From: Liolophura sinensis
Lineage: Eukaryota > Mollusca > Polyplacophora > Chitonida > Chitonidae
Assembly: GCF_032854445.1 (NCBI RefSeq)
Contig: NC_088307.1
Span: 498,001 to 562,000 of the forward strand
Length of the DNA: 64,000 nucleotides
Reading direction: 5' to 3'
Below the pieces are notes generated by a model, which was not told where the DNA came from, did not search any database, and was given only the letters and a program-made list of their open reading frames with translations. Positions 1-11,731 of this stretch are shown piece after piece; the stretch's first letter is position 1, and the number at the start of each line of letters is the position of its first letter. The position numbers were made by a program, and so were the translations under genes.

Positions 1-2836
1 GGGTGACAGAATCCTATACTGTGTGGGTCTATGATGTTCCCTGTCACATTGTGGGTGTCAGAGTCCTATGCTGTGTGGGTCTATGATGTTCCCTGTCATG
101 GTGTGGGTGACAGAATCCTATACTGTGTGGGTCTATGATGTTCCCTGTCACGTTGTGGGTGTCAGAATCCTATGCTGTGTGGGTCTATGATGTTCCCTGT
201 CATGGTGTGGGTGTCAGAATCCTATGCTGTGTGGGTCTGTGATGTTCCCTGTCATGTTGTGGGTGTCAGGATCCTATACTGTGTGGGTCTATGATGTTCC
301 CTGTCTTGGTGTGGGTGACAGAATCCTATACTGTGTGGGTCTATGATGTTCCCTGTCATGTTGTGGGTGACAGAATCCTATACTGTGTGGGTCTATGATG
401 TTCCCTGTCTTGGTGTGAGTGACAGAATCCTATAGTGTGTGGGTCTATGATGTTCCCTGTCTTGGTGTGGGTGACAGAATCCTATGCTGTGTGGGTCTAT
501 GATGTTCCCTGTCACGTTGTGGGTGTCAGAATCCTATACTGTGTGGGTCTATGATGTTCCCTGTCATGGTGTGGGTGACAGAATCCTATACTGTGTGGGT
601 CTATAATGTTCCCTGTCATGGTGTGGGTGACAGAATCCTATACTGTGTGGGTCTATGATGTTCCCTGTCACGTTGTGGGTGTCAGGATCCTATACTGTGT
701 GGGTCTGTGATGTTCCCTGTCATGGTGTGGGTGTCAGGATCCTATACTGTGTGGGTCTGTGATGTTCCCTGTCATGGTGTGGGTGTCAGAATCCTATACT
801 GTGTGGGTCTATGATGTTCCCTGTCATGGTGTGGGTGTCAGAATCCTATACTGTGTGGGTCTGTGATGTTCCCTGTCATATTGTGGGTGTCAGAATCCTA
901 TGCTGTGTGGGTCTGTGATGTTCCCTGTCATGGTGTGGGTGACAGAATCCTATACTGTGTGGGTCTGTGATGTTCAGTGTCATGGTGTGGGTGACAGAAT
1001 CCTATACTGTGTGGGTCTATGATGTTCCCTGTCATGGTGTGGGTGACAGAATCCTATACTGTGTGGGTCTGTGATGTTCCCTGTCATGGTGTGGGTGTCA
1101 GAATCCTATGCTGTGTGGGTCTGTGATGTTCCCTGTCGTGTTGTAGGTGACAGAATCCTATACTGTGTGGGTCTGTGATGTTCCCTGTCATGGTGTGGGT
1201 GTCAGAATCCTATGCTGTGTGGGTCTATGATGTTCCCTGTCATGGTGTGGGTGACAGAATCCTATACTGTGTGGCTCTGTGATGTTCCCTGTCTTGGTGT
1301 GGGTGACAGAATCCTATACTGTGTGGGTCTGTGATGTCCCTGTCATGGTGTGGGTGACAGAATCCTATACTGTGTAGGTCTGTGATGTTCCCTGTCATGG
1401 TGTGGGTGTCAGAATCCTATACTGTGTGGGTCTGTGATGTTTCCTGTCATGGAGTGGGTGACAGAATCCTATACTGTGTGGGTCTATGATGTTCCCTGTC
1501 ATGGTGTGGGTGACAGGATCCTATACTGTGTGGGTCTGTGATGTTCCCTGTCTTGGTGTGGGTGACAGAATCCTATGCTGTGTGGGTCTATCATGTTCCC
1601 TGTCATGGTGTGGGTGACAGAATCCTATACTGTGTGGGTCTGTGATGTCCCTGTCATGGTGTGGGTGACAGAATCCTGTACTGTGTGAGTCTGTGATGTT
1701 CCCTGTCATGGTGTGGGTGTCAGAATCCTATACTGTGTGGGTCTGTGATGTCCCTGTCATGGTGTGGGTGACAGAATCCTATACTGTGTGGGTCTGTGAT
1801 GTTCCCTGTCATGGTGTGGGTGTCAGAATCCTGTACTGTGTGGGTCTGTGATGTTCCCTGTCATGTTGTGGGTGACAGAATCCTATACTGTGTGGGTCTA
1901 TGATGTTCCCTGTCATGTTGTGGGTGACAGAATCCTATACTGTGTGGGTCTGTGATGTTCCCTGTCACGTTGTGGGTGTCAGAATCCTACACTGTGTGGG
2001 TCTGTGATGTTCCCTGTCATGGAGTGGGTGACAGAATCCTATACTGTGTGGGTCTGTGATGTTCCCTGTCATGGTGTGGGTGACAGAATCCTATGCTGTG
2101 TGGGTCTGTGATGTTCCCTGTCATGTTGTGGGTGTCAGAATCCTATACTGTGTGGGTCTGTGATGTTCCCTGTCATGGTGTGGGTGTCAGAATCCTATAC
2201 TGTGTGGCTCTGTGATGTTCCCTGTCTTGGTGTGGGTGACAGAATCCTATACTGTGTGGGTCTGTGATGTTCCCTGTCACGTTGTGGGTGTCAGAATCCT
2301 ATGCTGTGTGGGTCTATGATGTTCCCTGTCATGTTGTGGGTGACAGAATCCTATACTGTGTGGGTCTGTGATGTTCCCTGTCACGTTGTGGGTGTCAGAA
2401 TCCTACACTGTGTGGGTCTGTGATGTTCCCTGTCATGGAGTGGGTGACAGAATCCTATACTGTGTGGGTCTGTGATGTTCCCTGTCATGGTGTGGGTGAC
2501 AGAATCCTATGCTGTGTGGGTCTGTGATGTTCCCTGTCATGTTGTGGGTGTCAGAATCCTATACTGTGTGGGTCTGTGATGTTCCCTGTCATGGTGTGGG
2601 TGTCAGAATCCTATACTGTGTGGCTCTGTGATGTTCCCTGTCTTGGTGTGGGTGACAGAATCCTATACTGTGTGGGTCTGTGATGTTCCCTGTCATGGTG
2701 TGGGTGTCAGAATCCTATACTGTGTGGCTCTGTGATGTTCCCTGTCTTGGTGTGGGTGACAGAATCCTATACTGTGTGGGTCTGTGATGTTCCTTGTCAC
2801 GGTGTGGGTGACAGGATCCTGTTCTGTGTGGCTCTG
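1..2836. repeat. 52-bp minisatellite array in SNAPIN intron 1
   Basis: About 54 head-to-tail copies of a 52-bp unit whose core reads GGGTGACAGAATCCTATACT on +, followed by GTGTGGGTCT and ATGATGTTCCCTGTC. The main variants are GACAG/GTCAG, TATACT/TATGCT and CTATGAT/CTGTGAT; a few copies are 51 bp (GATGTCCC). The array runs off the left edge and decays at about 2836. It lies upstream of SNAPIN exon 2, so it is probably in intron 1 (inference, because exon 1 is not in the window). Short open frames here are by-products. Confidence 0.95.
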
Positions 2837-3940
2837 GTGTCGGGGACAGTAGCAGGGTGCAAACAGATGCCAAATGCAGATTCAACTGTTTTAAAACATA
2901 CACTATAGGCTTGACACAGCACCAGTTTGGCTTGGTGGGGAAATGGCTGACAACAATCGATGCCTTTATAACCATCTGACTTCACTCTTGCAGAAATGTT
3001 TGGTGATCTGGGTGATGGCATGGGTGTAATCATTGTAGTGGCTGTTGAGAGGGAAGGTAGTTTTCACCCAGCAATGAAGGCATGGACGTATCACTCTGTT
3101 AAGTCCAAACTATAGGACAGAGTCACACTGTATAGCACTATCAAATATGTAACTCTAATTTGAGGAGATATTGCATCTATCACGATTTGCTATATTGATG
3201 ATATTGGACTGAGGCCATTATAGATACTGACAGCTCCTCCTAAAAACAAACAGACCACCAAACATCTGTCATTTTCCACCCACAATGTTTAATCCGGATA
3301 AATCCAGTGTGCAGACATATTGTTCAATGCACCTGACTAACGTACTGCCCTGATGAGGAGTACAAGTCGTAACTTCATTACTTGCTGTGCTAATAGATTC
3401 TGAGTGGCAGTGCCAATGTCTCACCACGTCCCTTACATGGCCATCATTCATGTCATAGACGTTTTGAATTCTTCCCACAATGCATCATTCTGACAATACT
3501 TTGGAAAGCTAGTATAAGAAACACACTTGGGCGCAGCACTTTTAACAAAAGCCTTGAAATGGCTACTATATGAATGATGACCGATGTAACAGCTTGGAAA
3601 GATGTTTTCAATGAGTCACAAATATTTGTTTGCAGCCCAGTATTCACCAATAACTGCATTTTGACCAGATCCCAAGAAAGTCACCCCAGTATTCCAGTAC
3701 AGCTGATCTGAATTTGAAAATTCAGCATTTTATTATGTAAACCCTCTCTAGCTTATATGGCTATTGTGCATGTAGACTTTGCAAGGGAATACATGTACAT
3801 GTGTTTCAGGCTTAATGAAATATGTACCTTGCCTTACCTATAGTATGCAGTAAGCATTTTTAAATAGTATACATGTGTTTTATGTACATTTGGTATATTG
3901 ATGTTTTTTATGGAAGCAAACTGATCACTTTGTGTTTTAG
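2837..3940 (+). other. SNAPIN intron 1, 3' part; no further feature seen
   Basis: Unique AT-rich sequence between the 52-bp array and exon 2. It ends with a pyrimidine-containing tract and the acceptor TGTGTTTTAG. I looked for a SNAPIN exon 1 (conserved residues before ...ESQV) in all frames here and saw none. Confidence 0.6.
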
Positions 3941-3987
3941 AGAAAGTCAAGTGGACCTGAGGCAGCAGATTGACAGCTTGGCAGATG
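3941..3987 (+). CDS. SNAPIN exon 2 (partial gene; BLOC-1/BORC subunit)
   Basis: The exon encodes ESQVDLRQQIDSLAD and opens with one base that completes a codon from an exon outside the window. It matches the start of the conserved SNAPIN coiled coil (human ESQVELREQIDNLA, family knowledge). Borders are TTTTAG/AGAAAG and GATG/GTAAGT. The intron that follows is in phase 1, and joining to the exon at 7360 gives an unbroken frame. SNAPIN binds SNAP-25 and is a subunit of BLOC-1 and BORC, which act in lysosome-related organelle biogenesis and in vesicle and lysosome positioning. The exon's last bases and its donor are repeated in the array immediately downstream. Exon 1 lies left of position 1. 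Confidence 0.9.
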
Positions 3988-4026
3988 GTAAGTTCTTTTA
4001 TGTCTGAAGGGGATATGCCATATTGT

Positions 4027-4988
4027 ACTTGGCAAATGGTAAGTACTCCTGTCTATGGGAGACACCATGGGGTGAAAAGGTACATGTACTTGCCCGATGG
4101 TAAGTACTCTTGTCAGTGAGGGATTCCATGGGGTACAAAGGTACATGTACTTGGCAGATGGTAAGTAATCTTCTATGAGAGATATCATGGGGTACAAAGC
4201 TACATGTGCTTGGCAGATGGTAAGTACTCTTGTCAATGAGAGACTCCATGGGGTACAAAGGTACATGTACTTGGCAGATGGTAAGTACTCTTGTCAATGA
4301 GAGACTCCATGGGGTACAAAGGTACATGTACTTGGCAGATGGTAAGTAATCTTCTATGGGAGATACCATGGGGTACAAAGGTACATGTACTTGGCAGATG
4401 GTAAGTACCCTTGTCTATGGGAGATACCATGGGGTACAAAGGCACATGTACTTGGCAGATGGTAAGTACTCTTGTCAATGAGAGACTCCATGGGGTACAA
4501 AGGTACATGTACTTGGCAGATGGTAAGTACTCTTGTCAATGAGAGACACCATGGGGTAAAAAGGTACATGTACTTGGCAGATGGTAAGTACTCTTGTCAA
4601 TGAGAGACTCCATGGGGTACAAAGGTACATGTGCTTGGCAGATGGTAAGTACTCTTGTCTATGGGAGATACCATGGGGTACAAAGGTACATGTACTTGGC
4701 AGATGGTAAGTACTCTTGTCTATGGAAGACACAATGGGGTACAAAGGTACATGTTCTTGGCAGATGGTAAGTACTCTTGTCTATGAGAGATACCATGGTG
4801 TGCAAATGTACATGTACTTGGCTGATGGTAAGTACTCTTGTCTATGAGAGATACCATGGGGTACAGAGGTACATGTACTTGGCAGATGTCAAGTACTCTT
4901 GTCTATGGGAGACACCATGGGGTACAAAGGTACATGTACTTGGCAGATGGTAAGTACTCTTGCCTATTGGAGATACCATGGTGTGATG
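4027..4988 (+). repeat. ~61-bp minisatellite seeded on the SNAPIN exon 2 splice donor
   Basis: About 16 copies of a ~61-bp unit containing CTTGGCAGATGGTAAGTACT, then CTTGTCTATGGGAGATACC, ATGGGGTACAAAGG and TACATGTA. The first 17 bases of this core (CTTGGCAGATGGTAAGT) are identical to the end of exon 2 plus its donor at 3977-3993. About 15 units keep an intact GGTAAGTA; the unit near 4885 has GTCAAGT instead. The array therefore appears to have grown from the exon/intron junction. A degenerate first unit (3988-4026) links it to the exon. Confidence 0.93.
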
Positions 4989-7359
4989 TGGTCATTATTA
5001 AGTCAGTACCTTTATCTTAGCGTACCCATCTGGATCATTCACATGTCATTTATATGAAAACATATATTTTAATGAACACTGCTTAAAACAAAACCTATTG
5101 TTTTTTACTCACCTGCATGGGTTTCGTATTATGCAGTCGAAATTGTGGACATAGTACTCAGTGTCAAGTAGAATATTGCATAGTAAAGATTGAAAATGGG
5201 TAACTATACTCCTGCAATTGGCAGTGTCAATAATCAAGTGGATTACATGTTTGTTTCATATTTCACTGAAATAAAAGTTATCCATTGTCCTCAGGATAGT
5301 CACTGTTTAATACATACATATATTGAAGACATTTTGTCACGGTGTAGTACCTGTGAATGTAAATGCCTAATACCAACTTCGAGTTGGTCAGTGACTTTCC
5401 TTCCAATTTCTTCAATTCCTTTCTACAAAAGAATGATGAATGTGACTTCGTGAGTGGGTTATGTTTTGTCTGTCATTGAAAAGCAAAGAAAACAGTGAAA
5501 TGAAAAATAAACTGTGTGGGCATACATTTTATTACACCTTGTATGAGTCTGTTGGTGAGAATCGCCAGATTAAGGCTCGTTATAGAGGCATGAAAAAATG
5601 TGAAGAAATTGCTGGAAGTAGTTTAACCCAAGTACGACGTGTCAGTGCGCTTAACAAAATAGACTGTGTGTCATGGTCAAATATTAGCTTCCTTTCGTGA
5701 TGTCATTGTTTTGTTGGGATTTATATGTTATGATTATGCATTGATGAGTTCAAGTCCAGTTCATGCTGGCTTCCTCACCGGTCGTACGTGGGAAGGTCTA
5801 TCAGCAACCTTTGGATGGTTGTGGGTTTCCCCCGGGCTCTTCCCGGTTTCCACCCACCATAATGCTGGCCGCCATCGTATAAGTGAAATATTCTTGAGTA
5901 AGGTGCAAAACACCAATCAAATAAATAAATAAAATTATGCATTGGGTAGAAATTTTAATTATATTTGAAGTCGTGCTTTCATTTATTATTCGTTTATCGA
6001 ATGCGCTTGCGCTATTTTGAGGATAATAAGATGAAATAATACTGCAACCCCTGCTATCAAAACAAACTGAAAAGGTAAAGATGACTTGGAGTGAGTTACT
6101 GGAATAAACCCAGTAGGCCTACAGGTTGAGGTGTTATAAATAAATGTAGGCCTATAAGTGTCATTCAGATTCATTCCTCATGAGGAAGAGCTGTTATAGT
6201 CAATGTATTCAGAATGTCATGAAAAGTCGTAATACTGGGCAATCGACATGTACATACATAAACTGGTTGTCCTGTGTGTAACTGCAAGAATCTCTACAGG
6301 TAAGTCTGTGTAGGCCTATACATGTATGCACATGTATGCCTTTCTATTTTCTCAACTCGCTTCTCTCAGTCAAGTGTAGAGTATTTTCAAAACCTCTGTG
6401 CTGCAGTAGGCTTACCTAGTACTCCCTCTCTGAAATGTAGGGAGCGCCGCACTACCTGTGAAAAGTATCTGTAGCACTGCTTGACATCTTTGGGTTAGTG
6501 CCCAGTAGTTGATCTTCCTAATTACCTGAATGCCAACAAACTTATTACACATGTACAAAGTGTTTCATGGTCTGTTGAATAAGTTATCTGTTGAATTGTG
6601 GACTGAGCTGTAAATTACATATACTATATGCGATGAACATTTGGATATAACCCTGAAAAGATCGGAAAAAGGTTGACAGATTGTATGAGTATTTTATGTG
6701 TTCTTTCCATATTTGTACTGTTGAATGCACACTGTAAAGACCAAAACATGTATTGTATTATGATCTGTTGCCTTGATCTGTTGCCACATACGGCAGTGGT
6801 ACAGATAATGAAGATTTTCATGCTCACACAAACCAGAAAAGTAGAAATGGTAACGACTTATTTGCAAAAAAAAAATTTGGGAAAATGTCGACAATTTTAC
6901 AGTATATCGTAATATGATATCATAATAATATGAAGTCATAATATGACATTCTGGTGCAATGCATTCTCTTTAAAATCCTGTCATAATGAGGTGGGGCCAG
7001 GTCCTTCACTACGGACAAAATAACTGATAGGCCCTTTGCGAGCAGAGAAGACAATGAATTGTACTGGAAGACAATTGGTCATTATTTCTGTAACAGGAAG
7101 CTTTCAGTTCACAGAGATCTCAGCTGTTTTACATACACAGAGAACACTAAAATGAACCTTGTAACCGATAAAAGACCATTAAACACTTTTAAGTTTTCCA
7201 GTGGAGGAAAATGCTCCCAAAACGTCAGATTCTATGACATTCTCTCAGAATACATGGAAATTTTTTGCTTGAAATAGTTCGTGCAAATGTACACATTGGA
7301 GATCAATTATATTTCTTCTAAACTTCTACACTTGTCATATTTTTCATACATTTTCGCAG
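4989..7359 (+). other. SNAPIN intron 2, remainder
   Basis: AT-rich intron sequence holding one SINE copy (5744-5934). It ends in the acceptor TTTTCGCAG before exon 3. Short frames here show no recognisable family and are interrupted quickly. A T/C-rich tract precedes the acceptor, as expected. Confidence 0.6.
5744..5934 (+). mobile_element. SINE family A, 5'-truncated copy
   Basis: It begins at the GAGTTCAAGTCCAG box-B-like segment and runs through the conserved body (ATAATGCTGGCCGCC, GTATAAGTGAAATATTCTTG, CACCAATCAAATAAATAAAT). It lacks the tRNA-like head seen in the copies at 37394 and 57011. It lies in SNAPIN intron 2 in sense orientation. Family A resembles tRNA-derived SINEs common in molluscs, but the exact family name cannot be assigned here. 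Confidence 0.85.
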
Positions 7360-7478
7360 ACTTGAAAAGGATCTCTGACAGCCAGCAGGTGCCTGCAGAT
7401 TTAGATCCCTATGTGAAAAAGCTGAGCAATGCTCGCCGAAGAGTCATGCTTGTGAACAACATACTACAGAATGTGCAG
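7360..7478 (+). CDS. SNAPIN exon 3 (partial gene)
   Basis: The 119-nt exon completes the phase-1 codon and reads DLKRISDSQQVPADLDPYVK, then KLSNARRRVMLVNNILQNVQ. This is the most conserved block of SNAPIN (human LDLDPYVKKLLNARRRVVLVNNILQNAQ-type, family knowledge). Acceptor TTTTCGCAG/AC and donor GTGCAG/GTAAAG are good, and the following intron is phase 0. The segment forms the central coiled coil used for assembly with the other BLOC-1/BORC subunits. A 17-bp array starts about 10 bp after the donor. Confidence 0.95.
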
Positions 7479-7488
7479 GTAAAGTACC

Positions 7489-8096
7489 ACCGATGTGTGT
7501 ACGGTCCTGATGTGTGTACATGGCTGATGTGTGTATAGGGCCGATGTGTGTACAGGGCTGATGTGTGTACAGGGCTGATGTGTGTATAGGGCCGATGTGT
7601 GTACAGGTCTGATATGTGTACAGTCGGGATGTGTGTACATGGCTGATGTGTGTATAGGGCTGATGTGTGTACAGGGCTGATGTGTGTACAGGGCTGATGT
7701 GTGTACATGGCTGATGTGTGTATAGGGCCGACGTGCATACAGGCCTGATATGTGTACAGTCCTGATGTGTGTACATGGCTGATGTGTGTATAGGGCTGAT
7801 GTGTGTACAGAGCTGATGTGTGTACAGGGCTGATGTGTGTACATGGCTGATGTGTGTATAGGGCCGATGTGTGTACAGGCCTGATATGTGTACAGTCCTG
7901 ATGTGTGTACATGGCTGATGTGTGTATAGGGCTGATGTGTGTACAGAGCGGATGTGTGTACAGGGCTGATGTGTGTACAGGGCTGATGTGTGTACATGGC
8001 TGATGTGTGTACATGGCTGATGTGTGTATAGGGCGGATGTGTGTTCAGGCCTGATATGTGTACAGGGCTGATGTGTGTACAGGGCTGATATGTGTT
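7489..8096. repeat. 17-bp minisatellite in SNAPIN intron 3
   Basis: About 36 copies of GATGTGTGTACAGGGCT with variants TATAGGGCC, CATGGCT and CAGTCCT. It starts about 10 bp after the exon 3 donor. A degenerate outlier group (GATGTCTGTACAGGAC type) recurs at 8236-8300. Because 17 is not a multiple of 3, the minus strand stays open in all three frames with a rotating Thr/His/Tyr-rich peptide. These frames are not genes. Confidence 0.95.
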
Positions 8097-8663
8097 TCAC
8101 AAAGCGGCGTACAACATTTTTTTATCGTACATTTGTCATACAATATTTTGTACATCACTGTTAACATACCATTGTCCTATATGTGCGATACCGTACAAGT
8201 ATGACATCTTTGTGGAAGTGTCCCCTAATGCTTATACCGGGCTGATGTCTGTACAGGACGGATGTCTATACACGGCTGATGTCTGAACAGGCCTGATGCC
8301 TAATGTATATATCTGTTAGGTGTCATGCCTGGTGTCTGGTGGTATACATATTCTAGATGGTTATTGTGGAGTAGTCCAGTCTGAGTGTACATCTGGTGTA
8401 CTCTGGTGGAGTTCCGTCTTGGGTAAAATAATAGTAGTTTAACATCTAGTGCTTCAGTCACGCCATTTCAGAAATACTTTGATTGTGTTAACATTGAGAC
8501 TGGCCAGCTTACATAGTGACACTGTCTGGCTGCAGTACAAACACATGCAGTCCAGAAAACGATATTTTTTGATTTTTTATTTTATTTTTTATTGTATTTG
8601 TTTTTGACTCTTTTTGTGGATAGTTTCTATTTGACACTAACAGCCATCATTGTTCAATTTCAG
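8097..8663 (+). other. SNAPIN intron 3, remainder
   Basis: AT-rich intron with a T-rich stretch (about 8565-8615). It ends with the acceptor TTCAATTTCAG just before exon 4. Apart from the degenerate GATGTCTGTACAGG units at 8236-8300, nothing else is recognisable. Confidence 0.6.
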
Positions 8664-8756
8664 GACCGACTGGGCAAACTTCATTACAATGTATCAAAGG
8701 AGACTGCTCGCCGTAAAGCTCTTCTAGATCCCCCATCTCCTGGGCCTCCAAAATAA
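8664..8756 (+). CDS. SNAPIN exon 4, C-terminus and stop
   Basis: The exon is joined in phase 0 and encodes DRLGKLHYNVSKETARRKAL, then LDPPSPGPPK and TAA at 8754-8756. It matches the SNAPIN C-terminus (human ERLRRLNHSVAKETARRRAML, with a Pro-rich tail). Together with exons 2 and 3, about 85 residues of a protein normally near 136 residues are in the window. Exon number and phases fit the four-exon vertebrate gene as I know it. No frameshift or stop is seen, so the gene looks functional. Confidence 0.95.
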   Translation, partial: DRLGKLHYNVSKETARRKALLDPPSPGPPK

Positions 8757-9420
8757 ACAAGAGGACCAAGGGAGAGAACTCTGTATATACAGCTTTTGTC
8801 CTAAAGACCTCGCCTGCACAGGTGCTCCAATCTACCCACAGCCTCATCTGGTCTCGACACATAATTTATGACAGGCAACTAATGTCCACCAGTGCAAATC
8901 TTAGTGTGTAGGCAAGAATGTGTTTGGAAGTTCCACACGATCAAATTCTGAACAGTTCATTGGTTAATGTCACTTTCATTCTCTTTTGTGATTGGTCTCA
9001 ATTGCCATGGAGCTGCTGTCAAAGCAAGTAGGGAACATAACCAATAGGATCATCTCTAATTTGAAAACGTGAGATGTTCGGTCGCAGTGCTGCTTATGCA
9101 GAAGTGGAATCGCATGCTAGAACAGAAATGCTAGAGTAAAATTGACAAAATCTGTCATGAATTGTGACAGAAGGATTTATCAGTTTTTGACAGCAGAGAC
9201 CATGGATGAACATTCACTCCTTGTCATGTAGTATGTGCTGAGAGATCAGATTGAACCACAGGTAAATGAGAGCCACCCTGATCTGGAATGACCAAGGAAT
9301 GACCAAGGGAGATAACTCTGTACATACATGCTATAAATCAAAACCCATGCAGTGTGTTAAATATGTACTGTATGCCATTCCAGTTGTTAAGAAAAATATT
9401 AAAGATGTGACTCCATGCAA
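8757..9420 (+). other. SNAPIN 3' untranslated region (probable)
   Basis: Unique sequence after the stop. A candidate poly(A) signal ATTAAA lies at 9398-9403, followed by T/G-rich sequence (TTGCCTCTGTTTTC). The stretch ACCAAGGGAGAGAACTCTGT near 8765 recurs with one change near 9302, so part of the 3' UTR seems internally duplicated. The UTR end is inferred. Confidence 0.5.
9398..9403 (+). other. Candidate poly(A) signal ATTAAA for SNAPIN
   Basis: This is the common ATTAAA variant, about 640 bp after the SNAPIN stop and just before the next tandem array, with a GT/T-rich region following. Confidence 0.4.
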
Positions 9421-9430
9421 TTGCCTCTGT

Positions 9431-10425
9431 TTTCATTACCTCTGACAGGTTTGATTTAGTGCATGAAGATGCTACATAGTTCAGTGCACAGATATCTGTG
9501 TCAGGTTTGATTCAGTACATATAGGTGCTCCATATTCAAGTGTACTGCTACCTCTGTCAGGTTTGATTTAATACATAAAGGTGCTCCATATTCAAGTGTA
9601 CTGCTACCTGTGTCAGGTTTGATTCAGTACATATAGGTGCTCCATATTCAAGTGTACTGCTACCTGTGTCAGGTTTGATTTAATACATAAAGGTGCTCCA
9701 TATTCAAGTGTACTGCTACCTGTGTCAGGTTTGATTTAATACATAAAGGTGCTCCATATTCAAGTGTACTGCTCCCTGTGTCAGGTTTGATTTAATACAT
9801 AAAGGTGCTCCATATTCAAGTGTACTGCTACCTGTGTCAGGTTTGATTTAATACATAAAGGTGCTCCATATTCAAGTGTACTGCTACCTGTGTCAGGTTT
9901 GATTCAGTACATAAATGTGCTCCATATTGAAGTGCACTGCTACCTCTAACAGGTTTGATTTAATACACAAAGGTGCTCCATATTCAAGTGTACTGCTACC
10001 TGTGTCAGGTTTGATTTAATACATAAAGGTGCTCCATATTCAGGTGTAATGCTACCTGTGTCAGGTTTGATTCAGTACATAAATGTGCTCCATATTGAAG
10101 TGCACTGCTACCTCTAACAGGTTTGATTTAATACATAAAGGTGCTCCATATTCAAGTGTACTGCTACCTGTGTCAGGTTTGATTCAGTACATAAAGGTGC
10201 CACATACATGTATTCAAATGTACTGCTACCTGTGTCAGGTTTGATTTAATACATAAAGGTGCTCCATATTCAAGTGTACTGCTACTTCTATAAGGTTTGA
10301 GTTAATACATAAAGGTGCTCCATATTCAAGTGTACTGCTACCAGTGTCCGGTTTGATTTAATACACAAAGGTGCTCCATATTCAAGTGTACTGCTACCTC
10401 TAACAGGTTTGATTCAGTACACAGC
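9431..10425. repeat. 56-bp minisatellite downstream of SNAPIN
   Basis: About 17-18 copies of a 56-bp unit containing CAGGTTTGATTTAATACATA, AAGGTGCTCCATATTCAAGT and GTACTGCTACCTGTGT. Spacing of CAGGTTTG is 56 bp (for example 9502 to 9558). One copy near 10205 carries a short insertion. It continues after a 100-bp break into a more diverged array. Confidence 0.93.
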
Positions 10426-10519
10426 GCGATATCAAGGAATGGCCTTTATTTAAAAGAAAAATTTTTCAGTACTGCAATTCAACACTTGTATCAATGAAAA
10501 AATAAAGACTTCTACCACT

Positions 10520-11436
10520 TGGCTTGGCATGCTACAACTTAAGGTGCCCTGCTACCTCTGTCAGGAATAATTCATTTAACAAAGCTGCAACATCTTTGAG
10601 TTTACTGCATCCTCTGGATTGGTTCAGTAGTCGAAGGTGCTACATCTATAGGTGTTCTGTGACTTCTGCTAGGTGTGATTCAGTAGACAAAGGTGGTACA
10701 TCTAAGGTGTACTGTGGCTTCTACCAGGTGTAATTCAGTTGTCAAAGGTGCTACATCTATAGGTGTACTGTGGCTTCTACCAGGTGTGATTCAGTTGACA
10801 GGTGCTACACCTATATGTGTTCTGCTACATCTATAGGTGTTCTGCCACATCTACAGGTGTACTGCTACCTTTGCCAGGTGTGATTCAGTAGACATAGGTG
10901 TTATATCCATATGTGTACTACTACCGCTACCAGATGTGATTGATGTGTTCTGCAGCTTCTACCATGTGTGATTCAGTACACAAAGGTGCTACATCTATAG
11001 GTGTTCTGCAACTTCTGTCAGGTGTGATTCAGTACACCTCCAGGTGTTATTCAGTATACAAAGCTGCAGCATCATTGATTTTAGTGCATCCTCTGGACTG
11101 GTTCAGTAGTCAAAGGTGCTACACCTACAGGTATACTGCTTCTTATGCCAGGTGTGATTCAGTACACCTGCTTCTGCCAGGTCTGATTCAGTCGACAATG
11201 GTGCTACATCTACAGGTGTACTGTAGCTTCTGCTAGGTGTGATTCAATAGACAAAGGTGCTACATCTACAAGTGTTCTGCTACATCTATAGGTGTTCCGC
11301 TACATCCATAGGTGTACTGCTACCTCTGACAGGTGTGATTTGGTAGACATAGGTGCTATATCCATAGATGTACTGCTACCTCTACCACGTGATTGAGTAG
11401 GTGAAGGTGCTACAACTATAGGTGTCCTGCGTTTTT
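10520..11436. repeat. Diverged relative of the 56-bp array
   Basis: Irregular copies of AGGTGTGATTCAGTAGACAA / AGGTGCTACATCTATAGGTG / TACTGCTACCTCTACC with unit lengths around 55-60 bp and many truncated units. It shares the order GTGTGATTCAGT, AAGGTGCTACAT, GTACTGCTACCTCT with the tidy array upstream, so both come from one ancestral array. It ends at a T-rich run (11430-11458). Confidence 0.8.
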
Positions 11437-11731
11437 TGTTTTTTGTTTTTTTTTTGTTCATACCCTAATGAGGTGAAAAAGTTGGTCAATACTTATAATT
11501 AAATTAAGTCAAAAATGTAAACTTTTTGACATGATAACATGATGTACAGGCAACTTTGTCTGCCATAAGGGTGCGTTTGTTTGCCCTAAGTAGGCGCAAG
11601 AAGGCAATTTTATCAATGAAACGTATGAACAAATGGAACGCGACAATGTTCCATCTTGACGCCACGAGCACAGTCAGTCACCAGCTGAAAGTTTTATCGG
11701 CGGTATGCTGAAGTTTGAACGACTACCCGAG

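Noticed and set aside
1-2836. CRISPR-like regular repeats
   Set aside because: Units are contiguous with no unique spacers and the context is a eukaryotic gene; the same holds for all other arrays in the window.
7409-8100. Three overlapping minus-strand frames of 177-218 codons, rich in Thr/His/Tyr
   Set aside because: They are the three registers of a 17-bp tandem repeat; the same peptide appears in every frame.
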